Below are positions 1 through 11,764 of a stretch of DNA of 64,000 bases, piece after piece. Position 1 is the stretch's first letter; each line of letters starts with the position of its first letter. Position numbers and translations under genes: made by a program. The DNA is taken from the NCBI RefSeq assembly GCF_005508865.1, contig NZ_SCOM01000001.1, positions 310,001 to 374,000 of the forward strand, written 5' to 3'. The notes under the pieces were generated by a model that saw nothing but the letters and a program-made list of their open reading frames with translations, made no database searches and was not told the origin of the DNA. Origin of the DNA: Pseudomonas sp. F(2018) (lineage in GTDB: Bacteria; Pseudomonadota; Gammaproteobacteria; Pseudomonadales; Pseudomonadaceae).

Positions 1-198
1 ATCGCCAACTGCGAGACCGACGAGAGCGTGACCTACCAGATCGTTGGCGAGGACGAGGCCGATATCAAGGTCGGCAAGCTGTCGGTCAGCTCGCCCATCG
101 CCCGTGCCCTAGTGGGCAAGGAAGAGGGGGACGTGGTGGCGGTGAAGACCCCGAGCGGCCTGGTCGAGTACGAGATTGTCGAAGTCCGTCATATTTAA
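1..198 (+). CDS. greA: Transcription elongation factor GreA, 3' part
   Basis: This is the last 65 codons of GreA, open at the window's left edge. The visible protein is the C-terminal FKBP-like domain, with the characteristic strings [20 protein letters not shown] and VKTPSG, ending in EIVEVRHI. GreA enters the RNA polymerase secondary channel and stimulates cleavage of backtracked RNA; the N-terminal coiled coil that does this lies outside the window. The reading frame of the next gene begins inside the last codons of greA, so the two are probably cotranscribed. Confidence 0.95.
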   Translation: MANCETDESVTYQIVGEDEADIKVGKLSVSSPIARALVGKEEGDVVAVKTPSGLVEYEIVEVRHI

Positions 199-610
199 GC
201 GCCAACCGCTGCGGGCGGGTGCGATCAGCTGGCAGCTGGCTCAGACATTCTGGGTCGGCGGCCTGTGGCTGCTGCACTTCGTCATGCTGCCGACGCTGGA
301 AAAGATGGGCCTGGCGCCGCTGCTGATCGAAGAGATCAAGGCGGCGCTGAGCCCGCTGCTGATCGGCTTCGCTGCGTTCTGTGTGGTGCTTCAAGGCATG
401 GTGCTGGCGCAGGCGCAGGGGTTCTCCAGCCTATGGCGCGAGCTGCGTGGCCAGTTGCTGCTGATCGTGCTGCTCATGGCGGTGGCGTTCTTCGCCGTGC
501 GCCACTGGCAGCCGGATGCCGAGCGCTGGTTGCAGTTCAACTATCTGGTGCTGGCCCTGTGCGGCCTGGTGCTGGTGCTGCAGCCGCTGCCGGGGCAGCG
601 GAGCGAGTGA
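176..610 (+). CDS. Small integral membrane protein, DUF4149-like
   Basis: A 144-residue hydrophobic protein with about four membrane segments: near residues 18-38 (with a [13 protein letters not shown] string), 56-80, 93-112 and 122-140. It matches what I remember of the DUF4149 protein that sits between greA and yhbY in pseudomonads; its function is unknown. The chosen start is a TTG overlapping the end of greA by 23 bases, with only a weak ribosome binding site, so the true start is uncertain. No catalytic motif is visible. The overlap with greA suggests cotranscription. Confidence 0.75.
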   Translation: MSKSVIFKRQPLRAGAISWQLAQTFWVGGLWLLHFVMLPTLEKMGLAPLLIEEIKAALSPLLIGFAAFCVVLQGMVLAQAQGFSSLWRELRGQLLLIVLLMAVAFFAVRHWQPDAERWLQFNYLVLALCGLVLVLQPLPGQRSE

Positions 611-623
611 GGCGGGGTCGCTA

Positions 624-935
624 TCAGGCCTGATAGCGGTGGATGTTCGAGAGATTCTTGTTCGGCTTGGGGTTCTTGCGGTAGATCAGGGCCATCTTGC
701 CTATCACCTGGACCAACTCGCAGCGGCCGACGGCAGCCAACTCGTCGATCAGTGCACGGCGATCGTCGCGCTCGGTCAGGCGGAACTGCACCTTGATCAG
801 TTCATGATCGTTGAGGGCGCGCTCCAGTTCGGCCAGCACGCCTTCGGTCAGGCCGTTCTCGGCCACGATCAGTACCGGTTTCAGGTGGTGACCGATGGAC
901 TTGAAGTGTTTCTTCTGTTCGTTGGTAAGCGCCAT
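624..935 (-). CDS. yhbY: RNA-binding protein YhbY (CRM domain)
   Basis: A 103-residue protein made of a single CRM (YhbY) domain, a KH-like RNA-binding fold associated with pre-50S ribosomal subunits. Recognisable strings are HHLKPVLIVAENGLTEGV, LIKVQ and QVIGKMALIYR. I placed the start at the ATG at 935 because an AGGAT ribosome binding site precedes it and because YhbY proteins usually start at MALTNEQK; the frame remains open upstream but has no family resemblance there. It is convergent with the DUF4149 gene and divergent from ftsH. In PAO1, as I recall, rlmE lies between yhbY and ftsH; here it does not. Confidence 0.93.
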   Translation of the reverse strand: MALTNEQKKHFKSIGHHLKPVLIVAENGLTEGVLAELERALNDHELIKVQFRLTERDDRRALIDELAAVGRCELVQVIGKMALIYRKNPKPNKNLSNIHRYQA

Positions 936-1414
936 AATCTGATCCTGCTGCTGTTTGTATCGACCCTGCCCGGCGGGCAGGCCGCAGCCTTCACCCATTC
1001 CGTTGCCGCGCACCGGCCGCAAAAACCGCGTAGTTTACCCGAGCCGGCCCGGCTGCGCCCGTTTCTATTCGGGCGATCGGCCTGCGGCATGCTCAAGACT
1101 AGTTCGCACGGGTCGAGATGGCTTCTGCTCTCTACGTGGGAGAGGCGGGCCATCGGGCAGGCCTTGTGATTTTCGATCCGGCCCCCATATGAGTGGGGTG
1201 GAGAATGCTGCCGGGCGCGCTGGCTGGTTCGCAGGCGCCGTGGCGCCTAGACTGGAACTGGCCGGACGAGGCCGGGTCGGATGGCCAAGTCTCATAAAGG
1301 GTTACAGACGGTTCCTGCCTGGGGTAGGGGTTGTGTAGTAAGTTAGGCTGGTAATCCACCAGCCGTCATGCGAAGCGCGTTTCCAGGACGAGGCTCGTTT
1401 CAGAGGGTAGCGAA
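936..1414. other. yhbY-ftsH intergenic gap without rlmE
   Basis: This 479-base gap separates divergent yhbY and ftsH. No complete protein-coding gene is convincing on either strand. RlmE (FtsJ, about 205 residues, with a DLGAAPGGWSQ SAM motif) is normally encoded here in pseudomonads and enterobacteria, and no trace of its SAM or KDKE motifs is found in any frame. The gap holds the yhbY promoter region, a sigma-32-like promoter (1163-1190) and an ftsH leader of roughly 215 bases. Confidence 0.7.
1163..1190 (+). promoter_or_regulatory. Sigma-32-type heat-shock promoter for ftsH
   Basis: CTTGTGA at 1163-1169, then a 13-base spacer, then CCCCATAT at 1183-1190. This is close to the RpoH consensus CTTGAAA-N13/14-CCCCATNT. 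FtsH is a heat-shock protein in E. coli, transcribed from a sigma-32 promoter ahead of rlmE-ftsH. The predicted transcript would start near 1197, giving a leader of about 215 bases. Confidence 0.6.
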
Positions 1415-3328
<1,914 letters not shown>

Positions 3329-3337
3329 GGCCCGCGC

Positions 3338-4189
3338 ATGACCATTCCGCAGTACCCGCCCCGGCTGCCCTGTGGCAGCCGGGTGCTCGATCTGGCCCTG
3401 CCGCAAGTGATGGGCATCCTCAATGTCACTCCCGACTCTTTTTCCGATGGCGGCCGCTTCGCCGCGCGTGATGCCGCAGTGCGCCATGCGGCGCAGATGG
3501 TGGCGGCCGGCGCGACGCTGATCGATGTCGGTGGTGAGTCTACTCGCCCGGGAGCTCGTCCTGTGTCGCCGGTCGAGGAGCTGGAGCGCGTGGCGCCGGT
3601 GGTCGAGGCCATCGCCGCCGAGCTGGATGTGATCATCTCCCTGGATACCTCGACTCCCGCGGTTATGCGCGAGGGTGCTAGGCTGGGGGCTGGGCTGATC
3701 AACGACGTGCGCGCCTTGCGTCGTGATGGTGCGCTGGAGGCGGCCGCCGACAGCGGTTTGCCGGTGTGCCTGATGCACATGCTCGGCGAGCCCGGCAGCA
3801 TGCAGCAGAATCCTCAGTATCATGACGTGGTGGGCGAGGTGCGTGATTTTCTCGCTCAGCGCATGACGGTCTGTGTCGAGGCGGGCATTCCCGTCGAGCG
3901 CATCGTTCTTGATCCCGGCTTCGGTTTCGCCAAGACTCTCGCCCACAACCTGAGCCTGTTCAGGCGCCTGGAGGCGCTGCATGAGCTCGGTCGGCCGCTA
4001 CTGGTCGGTGTGTCGCGCAAGACCATGATCGGTCAGGCGCTGGGGCGCGAAGTCCATGAGCGCCTGTCGGGTGGTCTGGCGCTGGCAGCGCTGGCGGTTG
4101 CCAAGGGCGCGTGTATCCTGCGCGTCCATGATGTCGCCGAAACTGTCGATGCGGTGCGCATGATTGCTGCCGTACAGGCAGCAGAATAA
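3338..4189 (+). CDS. folP: Dihydropteroate synthase
   Basis: A 283-residue TIM-barrel enzyme that condenses p-aminobenzoate with 6-hydroxymethyl-dihydropterin diphosphate in folate synthesis; it is the target of sulfonamides. Diagnostic strings are MGILNVTPDSFSDGG, IDVGGESTRPGA, the Asp-containing ISLDTSTP and LDPGFGFAKT. The length is normal. It lies 9 bases after ftsH and 15 bases before glmM, the same ftsH-folP-glmM order found in E. coli and other gamma-proteobacteria. Confidence 0.96.
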   Translation: MTIPQYPPRLPCGSRVLDLALPQVMGILNVTPDSFSDGGRFAARDAAVRHAAQMVAAGATLIDVGGESTRPGARPVSPVEELERVAPVVEAIAAELDVIISLDTSTPAVMREGARLGAGLINDVRALRRDGALEAAADSGLPVCLMHMLGEPGSMQQNPQYHDVVGEVRDFLAQRMTVCVEAGIPVERIVLDPGFGFAKTLAHNLSLFRRLEALHELGRPLLVGVSRKTMIGQALGREVHERLSGGLALAALAVAKGACILRVHDVAETVDAVRMIAAVQAAE

Positions 4190-4204
4190 GAAGTTGGAGT
4201 GAGT

Positions 4205-5542
4205 ATGAGCAGAAAGTATTTCGGTACCGACGGTATCCGCGGCCCTGTCGGCCAGTTCCCCATCACTCCCGAGTTCATTCTCAAACTGGGCTGGGCTGCG
4301 GGCATGGCGTTCCGCAAGCAGGGTAAGTGCCGCATTCTGATCGGCAAGGACACGCGCATCTCGGGCTATATGTTCGAGTCGGCACTGGAGGCCGGGCTGG
4401 TGGCTGCTGGCGCTGACGTAATGCTGCTCGGCCCCATGCCGACCCCGGCCATTGCCTACCTGACTCGTACCTTCCAGGCCGAGGCGGGCATCGTCATCAG
4501 TGCCTCGCACAATCCTCACCATGACAACGGCTTCAAGTTCTTTTCCGGCAAGGGCACCAAGCTGCCGGACGAGATCGAGCTGATGATCGAGGAGCTGCTC
4601 GATCAGCCGATGACGGTGGTGGAGTCCGATCAGCTCGGCAAGGTCTCTCGTATCAACGATGCGGCGGGTCGCTACATCGAGTTCTGCAAGAGCAGCGTGC
4701 CGAGTAGTACCAGTTTCGCCGGTCTCAAGCTGGTCATCGACTGCGCCCATGGCGCCACCTACAAGGTTGCGCCCAGCGTGTTCCGTGAACTGGGTGCCCA
4801 GGTATCGGTGCTATCGGCCCAGCCCAACGGCCTGAACATCAACGACAACTGTGGTTCGACCCATGTCGAGTCGTTGCAGGCCGAGGTGCTGGCGCAGCAG
4901 GCGGATTTGGGCATTGCCTTCGATGGCGATGGCGATCGCGTGTTGATGGTCGACCACACCGGTACCGCGGTGGATGGCGATGAGTTGCTGTACATCATCG
5001 CGCGCGACTTGCAGGAGCGCGGCAAGCTGCAGGGTGGTGTGGTTGGCACCCTGATGAGCAATCTGGGGCTTGAGTTGGCGCTCGGTGAGCTGGGTATTCC
5101 CTTCGTGCGGGCCAAGGTTGGCGATCGCTATGTGATGGCCGAGCTGCAGGAGCGTGAATGGCAACTGGGCGGCGAAAACTCCGGGCACCTGGTGTGCTGT
5201 CAGCACACCACCACGGGCGATGCGATCATCGCAGCATTGCAGGTGCTGATGGCGCTCAAGCGCAGTGGACAGACCCTGGCCGAGGCGCGCCAAGTGGTGC
5301 GCAAGTGCCCGCAGATACTGATCAATGTGCGCCTTTCCGGCGATGTCGACCCCGTTGAGCACGCGGCGGTCAAGGATGCCTGTGCGCGAGTCACCGAGCG
5401 CATGGCGGGGCGTGGTCGTGTCCTGTTGCGCAAGTCCGGCACCGAGCCGCTGGTGCGGGTGATGGTCGAGGGTGACGACGAAAATCAGGTGCGTGGCTAT
5501 GCCGAGGAGCTGGCCAAAGTGGTCGGCGAGGTCTGTGCCTGA
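4205..5542 (+). CDS. glmM: Phosphoglucosamine mutase
   Basis: A 445-residue enzyme that converts glucosamine-6-phosphate to glucosamine-1-phosphate on the way to UDP-GlcNAc for peptidoglycan and LPS. The phosphoserine loop [12 protein letters not shown] places the active serine at residue 101; the metal loop is DGDGDRV and the phosphate-binding C-terminal loop is [16 protein letters not shown] at 4199 is also in frame, but the ATG at 4205 has GGAG six bases upstream and gives the standard [13 protein letters not shown] start. Confidence 0.97.
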   Translation: MSRKYFGTDGIRGPVGQFPITPEFILKLGWAAGMAFRKQGKCRILIGKDTRISGYMFESALEAGLVAAGADVMLLGPMPTPAIAYLTRTFQAEAGIVISASHNPHHDNGFKFFSGKGTKLPDEIELMIEELLDQPMTVVESDQLGKVSRINDAAGRYIEFCKSSVPSSTSFAGLKLVIDCAHGATYKVAPSVFRELGAQVSVLSAQPNGLNINDNCGSTHVESLQAEVLAQQADLGIAFDGDGDRVLMVDHTGTAVDGDELLYIIARDLQERGKLQGGVVGTLMSNLGLELALGELGIPFVRAKVGDRYVMAELQEREWQLGGENSGHLVCCQHTTTGDAIIAALQVLMALKRSGQTLAEARQVVRKCPQILINVRLSGDVDPVEHAAVKDACARVTERMAGRGRVLLRKSGTEPLVRVMVEGDDENQVRGYAEELAKVVGEVCA

Positions 5543-5607
5543 TACGGCTTGCTAGTGGAAAAGCTCTTGGGTAACATCTGCGCCCACTTTGAACGACGAG
5601 GTCTGGC

Positions 5608-6363
5608 ATGCGTCGCCCCCTGGTAGCTGGTAACTGGAAAATGCACGGTACCCGCGCCAGCGTCGCAGAGCTGATCAAGGGCCTTCGTCAATTGGCACTG
5701 CCTAGCGGTGTCGAAGTGGCAGTCATGCCGCCTTGTCTGTACATCTATCAGGTGTTGATTGGGTTGGAAGGCAAGGCGATCGCCGTCGGTGCGCAGAACT
5801 GCGCCGTGGAGCCCATGCAAGGCGCTCTGACCGGTGAGATTGCGCCCAGCCAGTTGGCCGATGCTGGTTGCGGCATGGTGCTGGTGGGGCACTCCGAGCG
5901 TCGCCTGATTCTAGGCGAGCGTGACGAGCAGGTGAGTCGCAAGTTTGCCGCTGCGCAATCCTGTGGTCTGGTTCCGGTGCTGTGCATCGGCGAGACCCTC
6001 GAGCAGCGTCAGGCGGGCAGGACGCTGGAAGTGGTATCTGCCCAGCTGGGAAGCGTGATCGAGGAGTTGGGCGTAGGTGCCTTCTCCGCGGCTGTTGTCG
6101 CGTACGAGCCGGTCTGGGCCATTGGCACCGGATTGACTGCATCGCCTCAGCAGGCTCAGGAAGTTCATGCGGCTATCCGTGCGCAGCTGGAAGCAGAAAA
6201 TGCGGAAGTGGCGCGCGGTGTAAGAATTCTGTATGGCGGCAGTGTCAAGGCCGCCAATGCTGCCGAGTTGTTCGGCATGCCGGATATCGATGGGGGGCTC
6301 ATTGGTGGGGCCTCCTTGAACGCAGATGAGTTTGGTGCGATCTGTCGCGCCGCAGGAAACTGA
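5608..6363 (+). CDS. tpiA: Triosephosphate isomerase
   Basis: A 251-residue TIM barrel that interconverts dihydroxyacetone phosphate and glyceraldehyde-3-phosphate. The catalytic residues are all present: Lys11 in GNWKMHG, His95 in VGHSERR and Glu167 in [11 protein letters not shown]. The phosphate-gripping string GGSVKAAN is also visible. It follows glmM by 65 bases and precedes secG by 3 bases, so tpiA and secG are almost certainly cotranscribed. Confidence 0.97.
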   Translation: MRRPLVAGNWKMHGTRASVAELIKGLRQLALPSGVEVAVMPPCLYIYQVLIGLEGKAIAVGAQNCAVEPMQGALTGEIAPSQLADAGCGMVLVGHSERRLILGERDEQVSRKFAAAQSCGLVPVLCIGETLEQRQAGRTLEVVSAQLGSVIEELGVGAFSAAVVAYEPVWAIGTGLTASPQQAQEVHAAIRAQLEAENAEVARGVRILYGGSVKAANAAELFGMPDIDGGLIGGASLNADEFGAICRAAGN

Positions 6364-6366
6364 TAA

Positions 6367-6750
6367 ATGCTGGAAACAGTCGTAATTGTCGTGCATCTGC
6401 TGGGCGCCATTGGCGTCGTTGGTCTGGTGCTGCTGCAGCAAGGTAAGGGCGCGGATGCCGGTGCCTCTTTCGGTGCGGGTGCTTCCGGTACCGTCTTCGG
6501 AAGCCAAGGTTCCGCTACCTTTCTGAGTCGCTTTACTGCTATACTCGCCGCGGCTTTTTTCATTACCAGCTTGGGTTTAGCCTTCTTTGCTAAAGAGAAA
6601 GCTGATAATCTGACGCAGGCTGGTCTGCCGGATCCGGCAGTGCTGGAAGTTCAGCAAGAGAAGCCAGCAGTTGAAGATGTTCCGGTGCTCGAAGAGCAAA
6701 AGCCGGCAGTCGAAAAGGCTGACGTGCCCCAGGTTCCGGAGCAGAAGTAA
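6367..6750 (+). CDS. secG: Protein translocase subunit SecG
   Basis: A 127-residue inner-membrane protein, the small accessory subunit of the SecYEG channel. Two membrane helices (about 3-23 and 55-76) are joined by the Gly-rich cytoplasmic loop [25 protein letters not shown] that typifies SecG. The tail after residue 80 is acidic and rich in Pro, Val and Glu, with repeated KPAVE motifs, and is low complexity. It begins 3 bases after tpiA. The leucine tRNA begins 10 bases after its stop and may be cotranscribed. Confidence 0.95.
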   Translation: MLETVVIVVHLLGAIGVVGLVLLQQGKGADAGASFGAGASGTVFGSQGSATFLSRFTAILAAAFFITSLGLAFFAKEKADNLTQAGLPDPAVLEVQQEKPAVEDVPVLEEQKPAVEKADVPQVPEQK

Positions 6751-6760
6751 TACCCTCTTT

Positions 6761-6846
6761 GCCGAGGTGGTGGAATTGGTAGACACGCTACCTTGAGGTG
6801 GTAGTGGCCATAGGCTGTAGGGGTTCGAGTCCCCTCCTCGGTACCA
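6761..6846 (+). tRNA. tRNA-Leu (anticodon GAG)
   Basis: An 86-base class II tRNA with its CCA end encoded. The acceptor GCCGAGG pairs with CCTCGGT, the anticodon stem is CTACC/GGTAG and the loop TTGAGGT gives anticodon GAG. It has the long variable arm of leucine tRNAs and the T-loop GGTTCGAGTCC. It is placed directly after secG, as in other pseudomonads. Confidence 0.95.
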
Positions 6847-6857
6847 TATTTCGGCAG

Positions 6858-6885
6858 GGCCCGCAGGTTGCGGGCCTTGTCGTTT
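6858..6885 (+). terminator. Hairpin after tRNA-Leu
   Basis: GGCCCGC (6858-6864), five-base loop, GCGGGCC (6870-6876), followed by the interrupted T tract TTGTCGTTTT. It probably ends the tpiA-secG-tRNA transcript. It is a weak intrinsic terminator because of the broken U tract. Confidence 0.55.
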
Positions 6886-6897
6886 TCAGGAGTTCGG

Positions 6898-6926
6898 TTG
6901 ACCCTCAGGGGTTAGGTCCGTATACT
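6898..6926 (+). promoter_or_regulatory. Sigma-70 promoter of the initiator tRNA
   Basis: TTGACC at 6898-6903, a 17-base spacer and TATACT at 6921-6926. This is a near-consensus housekeeping promoter placed about 10 bases before the expected start of the initiator tRNA precursor. Confidence 0.8.
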
Positions 6927-6942
6927 CTTGGCCCAGCTTTGG

Positions 6943-7019
<77 letters not shown>

Positions 7020-7027
7020 GTCGTAAA

Positions 7028-7055
7028 GAAGCCCCTTATTCAGGGGCTTTTTGCT
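7028..7055 (+). terminator. Intrinsic terminator after tRNA-fMet
   Basis: AAGCCCC, a short TTATTCA loop, GGGGCTT, then TTTTGC. A compact hairpin with a U tract directly behind the tRNA. A second terminator follows at 7100, ahead of rimP. Confidence 0.8.
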
Positions 7056-7099
7056 AGCTGGACAATCCGCCACCGGCTTTACGTCGGGTGGCACGATGG

Positions 7100-7121
7100 A
7101 TGGGCGTTTCGCCCATTTTTT
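7100..7121 (+). terminator. Second terminator/attenuator before rimP
   Basis: ATGGGCG (7100-7106), loop TTT, CGCCCAT (7110-7116), then a run of T to 7121. It ends only 30 bases before the rimP start, so readthrough from the tRNA promoter must pass two terminators. E. coli also has intrinsic terminators between metY and the rimP-nusA genes. Confidence 0.75.
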
Positions 7122-7150
7122 ATTTCTACGACATGCGCGGAGGGCTTCGG

Positions 7151-7609
7151 GTGTCGAGCAAGCTGGAACAGTTGCAGGCCATGTTGGCCCCGGTGATCGA
7201 ATCTCTCGGCTATCAATGCTGGGGCATCGAGTTCATCTCCCAGGGGCGGCATTCCCTGCTGCGCGTGTACATCGATCATGCCAACGGCATCCTGATCGAG
7301 GATTGCGAGGTGGTCAGCCGGCAGGTCAGCGCCGTGCTGGACGTCGAAGATCCGATCAGCAGCGAATACACCCTCGAGGTGTCTTCGCCGGGTATGGATC
7401 GACCGCTGTTCACCATCGAACAGTTCGCCAAGCATGTTGGCGAGCAGGTGAAGATCAAGCTGCGTTCGCCCTTCGATGGGCGGCGCAATTTCCAGGGCCT
7501 CCTTCGCGGTGTGGAGGAGCAGGACGTGGTGGTGCTGGTGGATGACCACGAATTCCTGTTGCCGATCGATCTGATCGACAAGGCCAACATTATCCCCCGT
7601 TTTGACTGA
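7151..7609 (+). CDS. rimP: Ribosome maturation factor RimP
   Basis: A 152-residue protein needed for late assembly of the 30S subunit. It has an N-terminal alpha/beta domain and a C-terminal SH3-like domain; recognisable strings are [21 protein letters not shown], the [10 protein letters not shown] motif and FQGLLRGV. The GTG at 7151 is chosen because GGAGG lies 7 bases upstream; the open frame continues upstream without family similarity. It heads the rimP-nusA-infB operon. Confidence 0.95.
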   Translation: MSSKLEQLQAMLAPVIESLGYQCWGIEFISQGRHSLLRVYIDHANGILIEDCEVVSRQVSAVLDVEDPISSEYTLEVSSPGMDRPLFTIEQFAKHVGEQVKIKLRSPFDGRRNFQGLLRGVEEQDVVVLVDDHEFLLPIDLIDKANIIPRFD

Positions 7610-7656
7610 GACGCGGATCCCGCGGATCCAATGGATTGCGAAAGGCGAGGCGTACG

Positions 7657-9138
7657 ATGAGTAAAGAAGTACTGCTGGTTGTTGAGTCGGTATCCAACGA
7701 GAAAGGCGTACCGGCCGATGTGATTTTCGAGGCGCTGGAGCTGGCTCTGGCGACGGCGACCAAGAAACGTTTCGACGACGAAGTCGAGCTGCGCGTGGCG
7801 ATCAACCGCCATAACGGCAGCTATGAGACCTTCCGTCGTTGGGAAGTGGTTGCCGAGGACGATCTGGAAAACCCGGCTGCCCAGCTGACTGTCGAGCAGG
7901 CGCAGGAGCGCGAGGCCGGCGCCAAGCTCGGCGATTTTGTCGAGGAGCCGGTCGAGTCCATCGAGTTCGGCCGTATCGCCGCGCAGACCGCTAAGCAGGT
8001 CATCGTGCAGAAGGTGCGCGAGGCCGAGCGTGCCCAGGTGGTCGACGCCTATCGCGAGCGCGTTGGCGAGATCATCTCCGGTACCGTGAAGAAGGTTACC
8101 CGCGACAGCGTGATCGTCGACCTTGGCAACAACGCGGAAGCGCTGCTGGCCCGCGAAGACATCATTCCGCGCGAGACCTTCCGCGTCGGCGCGCGCATGC
8201 GTGCCCTGCTCAAGGAGATCCGCACCGAGAACCGTGGTCCGCAGCTGATCCTGTCGCGCACCGCGCCGCAGATGCTGATCGAGCTGTTCACCATCGAAGT
8301 GCCGGAAATCGCCGAAGGCCTGATCGAAGTGATGGCCGCCTCCCGTGACCCGGGTTCGCGCGCCAAGATCGCCGTGCGCTCCAAGGACAAGCGTATCGAC
8401 CCGCAAGGCGCCTGCATCGGCATGCGCGGTTCGCGCGTCCAGGCCGTCTCCGGCGAGATCGGTGGCGAGCGTGTGGACATCGTGCTGTGGGACGAGAACG
8501 TCGCCCAGTTCGTGATCAACGCCATGGCTCCGGCCGAAGTGGCGGCGATCATCGTCGACGAAGATGCCCACGCCATGGACATCGCCGTCGGTGAAGACAA
8601 CCTGGCCCAGGCCATCGGCCGCGGTGGCCAGAACGTGCGTCTGGCCAGCCAGTTGACCGGCTGGACCCTGAACGTGATGACCGAGGCCGACATCCAGGCC
8701 AAGCAGCAGGCCGAGACCGGCGACATCCTGCAGGCCTTCGTCGACGAGCTGGAAGTCGACGAGGAGCTGGCCCAGGTACTGGTCGAGGAAGGCTTCACCA
8801 GCCTGGAAGAGATTGCCTACGTGCCGATGGAAGAGATGCTCAGCATCGACGGTTTCGACGAGGACATCGTCAACGAGCTGCGTGCTCGTGCCAAGGACCG
8901 TCTGCTGACCAAGGCCATCGCCAACGAAGAGAAGCTGGCCGATGCCCAGCCTGCCGAAGACCTGCTTTCCCTGGAAGGCATGGACAAGACGCTGGCCCAG
9001 GAACTGGCGGTGCGTGGCGTAGTTACCCGCGAAGACCTGGCCGAGCAGTCGATCGACGACCTGCTCGACATCGACGGCATGCAAGAAGAGCGTGCCGGCA
9101 AGCTGATCATGGCCGCCCGAGCCCATTGGTTCGAGTAA
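7657..9138 (+). CDS. nusA: Transcription termination/antitermination protein NusA
   Basis: A 493-residue RNA polymerase-binding factor. The domain order is an N-terminal polymerase-binding domain (1-130), an S1 domain (about 135-200, [12 protein letters not shown]), two KH domains (about 205-345, with GSRVQAV and [11 protein letters not shown]) and two C-terminal helix-hairpin-helix acidic repeats. The start is the ATG at 7657 with AGGCGAGG upstream; an upstream in-frame ATG adds seven unrelated residues. infB follows after 27 bases. Confidence 0.97.
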   Translation: MSKEVLLVVESVSNEKGVPADVIFEALELALATATKKRFDDEVELRVAINRHNGSYETFRRWEVVAEDDLENPAAQLTVEQAQEREAGAKLGDFVEEPVESIEFGRIAAQTAKQVIVQKVREAERAQVVDAYRERVGEIISGTVKKVTRDSVIVDLGNNAEALLAREDIIPRETFRVGARMRALLKEIRTENRGPQLILSRTAPQMLIELFTIEVPEIAEGLIEVMAASRDPGSRAKIAVRSKDKRIDPQGACIGMRGSRVQAVSGEIGGERVDIVLWDENVAQFVINAMAPAEVAAIIVDEDAHAMDIAVGEDNLAQAIGRGGQNVRLASQLTGWTLNVMTEADIQAKQQAETGDILQAFVDELEVDEELAQVLVEEGFTSLEEIAYVPMEEMLSIDGFDEDIVNELRARAKDRLLTKAIANEEKLADAQPAEDLLSLEGMDKTLAQELAVRGVVTREDLAEQSIDDLLDIDGMQEERAGKLIMAARAHWFE

Positions 9139-9165
9139 GCGGTTGCGGCCTGAGGAGAGAGATGC

Positions 9166-11664
9166 ATGACGCAAGTCACGGTGAAAGAACTGGCCCAAGT
9201 GGTCGATACACCAGTGGAGCGACTGCTGCAGCAGATGCGTGAGGCGGGTTTGCCTCACACCAGTGCCGAGCAAGTGGTGACCGACAACGAGAAGCAGGCC
9301 CTGCTGGCGCACCTGAAAGGCAGCCACGGCGAGAAGCTGGAAGAGCCGCGCAAGATCACCCTGCAGCGCAAGACCACCACCACCCTGAAGGTTGCCGGTA
9401 GCAAGACCATCAGCGTGGAAGTGCGCAAGAAGAAGACCTACGTCAAGCGCAGCCCGGCCGAGATCGAAGCCGAGAAGCAGCGTGAGCTGGAAGAGCAGCG
9501 CGCCGCTGAAGAGGCTGTGCGTCTGAAGGCCGAGGAAGAGGCGCGCAAGCAGGCCGAAGCGGCCGCCAGCAAGCCGCAGGCTGCTGCTCCGGCCGCAGCC
9601 GAAGCGCCTGTGGACGTTGCCCCGATCGTGGCTGCCGCCGCCGCTGCCGAACCTACTGTTGCCGTCGAGCGCAAGAAGGAAGAGCCGCGTCGCGTCGAGA
9701 AAGACAAACCGGCCCGCAGCGACGACGACGAGCGTCGCGACCGCAAGCATGCCCAGCACCGTCCTTCCCTCAAGGAGAAGGAAAAGGCGCCGGCTCCGCG
9801 TGTCGCTCCGCGCAGCACCGACGAAGAAGTCGACGATTACCGCCGTCGCGGTGGTCGGATGAAGCCGAAGAAGCGTAACCAGCACGGGTTCCAGAGCCCG
9901 ACAGGACCTATTGTGCGCGAAGTAGCGATCGGCGAGACCATTACCGTTGGCGACCTGGCTGCCCAGATGTCGGTCAAGGGTGCCGAAGTGGTCAAGTTCA
10001 TGTTCAAGATGGGCTCCCCGGTGACCATCAACCAGGTCCTGGACCAGGAGACCGCTCAGCTGGTCGCCGAGGAAATGGGCCACAAGGTCAAGCTGGTCAG
10101 CGAGAACGCGCTCGAAGAGCAGCTGGCCGAGTCGCTGAGGTTCGAAGGCGAGGCTTTCTCCCGTGCACCGGTAGTGACCGTGATGGGCCACGTCGACCAC
10201 GGCAAGACCTCTCTGCTCGACTACATCCGTCGTGCCAAGGTAGCCGCTGGCGAGGCCGGTGGTATCACCCAGCACATCGGTGCCTACCACGTGGAAACCG
10301 ACCGCGGCATGGTCACCTTCCTCGATACCCCGGGCCACGCCGCGTTCACCGCGATGCGTGCCCGCGGTGCCAAGGCCACCGACATCGTCATTCTGGTCGT
10401 CGCGGCCGATGACGGTGTGATGCCGCAGACCCAGGAAGCCGTGCAGCACGCGAAAGCGGCTGGCGTGCCGATCGTGGTCGCAATTAACAAGATGGACAAG
10501 CCCGACGCCAACCCGGACAACATCAAGAACGGCCTGGCCGCGCTGGATGTGATTCCGGAAGAGTGGGGCGGCGATGCTCCGTTCGTAGGTGTTTCGGCCA
10601 AGGCTGGTACCGGCGTCGACGAGCTGCTCGAAGCCGTACTGCTGCAGGCCGAGGTTCTCGAGCTGAAAGCCACTCCGTCGGCTCCTGGCCGTGGTGTGGT
10701 GGTCGAATCGCGTCTGGACAAGGGCCGCGGCCCGGTAGCCACCGTGCTGGTCCAGGACGGTACCCTGCGCCAGGGCGACATGGTTCTGTGCGGCGTCAAC
10801 TATGGCCGCGTGCGTGCCATGCTCGACGAGAACGGCCAGCCGATCAAGGAAGCCGGTCCGTCGATTCCGGTCGAGATTCTCGGCCTGGACGGCACCCCGG
10901 ATGCCGGTGACGACCTGACCGTGGTAGCCGACGAGAAGAAGGCCCGCGAAGTCGCTCTGTTCCGTCAGGGCAAGTTCCGCGAAGTGAAGCTGGCCCGTGC
11001 TCACGCCGGCAAGCTGGAAAACATCTTCGAGAACATGGGCCAGGAAGAGAAGAAGACGCTCAACATCGTCCTCAAATCCGACGTCCGTGGCTCCCTCGAG
11101 GCGCTGCAAGGTTCGCTCAGCGGCCTGGGCAACGACGAAGTCCAGGTTCGCGTGGTCGGTGGCGGTGTCGGTGGTATCACCGAGTCCGATGCCAACCTGG
11201 CGCTGGCTTCCAACGCGGTGCTGTTCGGCTTCAACGTGCGTGCCGATGCCGGTGCGCGCAAGATCGTCGAGGCCGAAGGCCTGGACATGCGTTACTACAA
11301 CGTGATCTACGACATCATCGAAGACGTCAAGAAGGCCCTGACCGGCATGCTCGGCAGCGATGTTCGCGAGAACATCCTGGGTACCGCCGAAGTGCGTGAC
11401 GTGTTCCGTTCGCCGAAGTTCGGCGCCGTCGCCGGCTGCATGGTCATCGAGGGCACCGTCTATCGCAACCGTCCGATTCGCGTACTGCGCGAAGACGTGG
11501 TGATCTTCGAAGGCGAGCTGGAATCCCTGCGCCGCTTCAAGGACGACGTCGCCGAAGTGCGTAACGGCATGGAGTGCGGTATCGCCGTGAAGAGCTACAA
11601 CGACGTCAAGGTCGGGGACAAGATCGAAGTGTTCGAGAAGGTCCAGGTGGCTCGTACCCTGTAA
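9166..11664 (+). CDS. infB: Translation initiation factor IF-2
   Basis: An 832-residue GTPase that delivers initiator tRNA to the 30S subunit. It has an N-terminal IF2_N domain, a charged linker rich in Ala, Glu and Lys (about 95-215), a second IF2_N domain, then the G domain with GHVDHGKT beginning near residue 341, DTPGHAAF and NKMD. Domains II to IV follow, ending [12 protein letters not shown]. Length is typical for Pseudomonas. Confidence 0.97.
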   Translation: MTQVTVKELAQVVDTPVERLLQQMREAGLPHTSAEQVVTDNEKQALLAHLKGSHGEKLEEPRKITLQRKTTTTLKVAGSKTISVEVRKKKTYVKRSPAEIEAEKQRELEEQRAAEEAVRLKAEEEARKQAEAAASKPQAAAPAAAEAPVDVAPIVAAAAAAEPTVAVERKKEEPRRVEKDKPARSDDDERRDRKHAQHRPSLKEKEKAPAPRVAPRSTDEEVDDYRRRGGRMKPKKRNQHGFQSPTGPIVREVAIGETITVGDLAAQMSVKGAEVVKFMFKMGSPVTINQVLDQETAQLVAEEMGHKVKLVSENALEEQLAESLRFEGEAFSRAPVVTVMGHVDHGKTSLLDYIRRAKVAAGEAGGITQHIGAYHVETDRGMVTFLDTPGHAAFTAMRARGAKATDIVILVVAADDGVMPQTQEAVQHAKAAGVPIVVAINKMDKPDANPDNIKNGLAALDVIPEEWGGDAPFVGVSAKAGTGVDELLEAVLLQAEVLELKATPSAPGRGVVVESRLDKGRGPVATVLVQDGTLRQGDMVLCGVNYGRVRAMLDENGQPIKEAGPSIPVEILGLDGTPDAGDDLTVVADEKKAREVALFRQGKFREVKLARAHAGKLENIFENMGQEEKKTLNIVLKSDVRGSLEALQGSLSGLGNDEVQVRVVGGGVGGITESDANLALASNAVLFGFNVRADAGARKIVEAEGLDMRYYNVIYDIIEDVKKALTGMLGSDVRENILGTAEVRDVFRSPKFGAVAGCMVIEGTVYRNRPIRVLREDVVIFEGELESLRRFKDDVAEVRNGMECGIAVKSYNDVKVGDKIEVFEKVQVARTL

Positions 11665-11685
11665 GGGACGGCCCGCAACACCGGA

Positions 11686-11718
11686 CGCCCGGCCCCGCAT
11701 CAGCGCGGCCGGGCGTTT
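11686..11718 (+). terminator. infB-rbfA intercistronic hairpin
   Basis: CGCCCGGCC at 11686-11694 pairs perfectly with GGCCGGGCG at 11707-11715, followed by only three T. The short U tract suggests partial termination or an RNA-processing/stability hairpin between infB and rbfA rather than a full stop. Confidence 0.5.
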
Positions 11719-11764
11719 GCCGCTTGTGAACCCGCTGACAGCGTCGCGGGTGAGGTAGGAAGAA

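Noticed and set aside
1089..1169. Short plus-strand frame with KTSSHGSRWLLLS, slightly like the SSRWL start of RlmE
   Set aside because: Only 26 codons, no SAM-binding or catalytic motif and no continuation in any frame. The resemblance is a few residues and could be chance.
7276..11700. A 1474-codon open frame on the minus strand across rimP, nusA and infB
   Set aside because: Antisense shadow caused by high GC3; no ribosome binding site or recognisable domain, and it covers three essential genes on the other strand.
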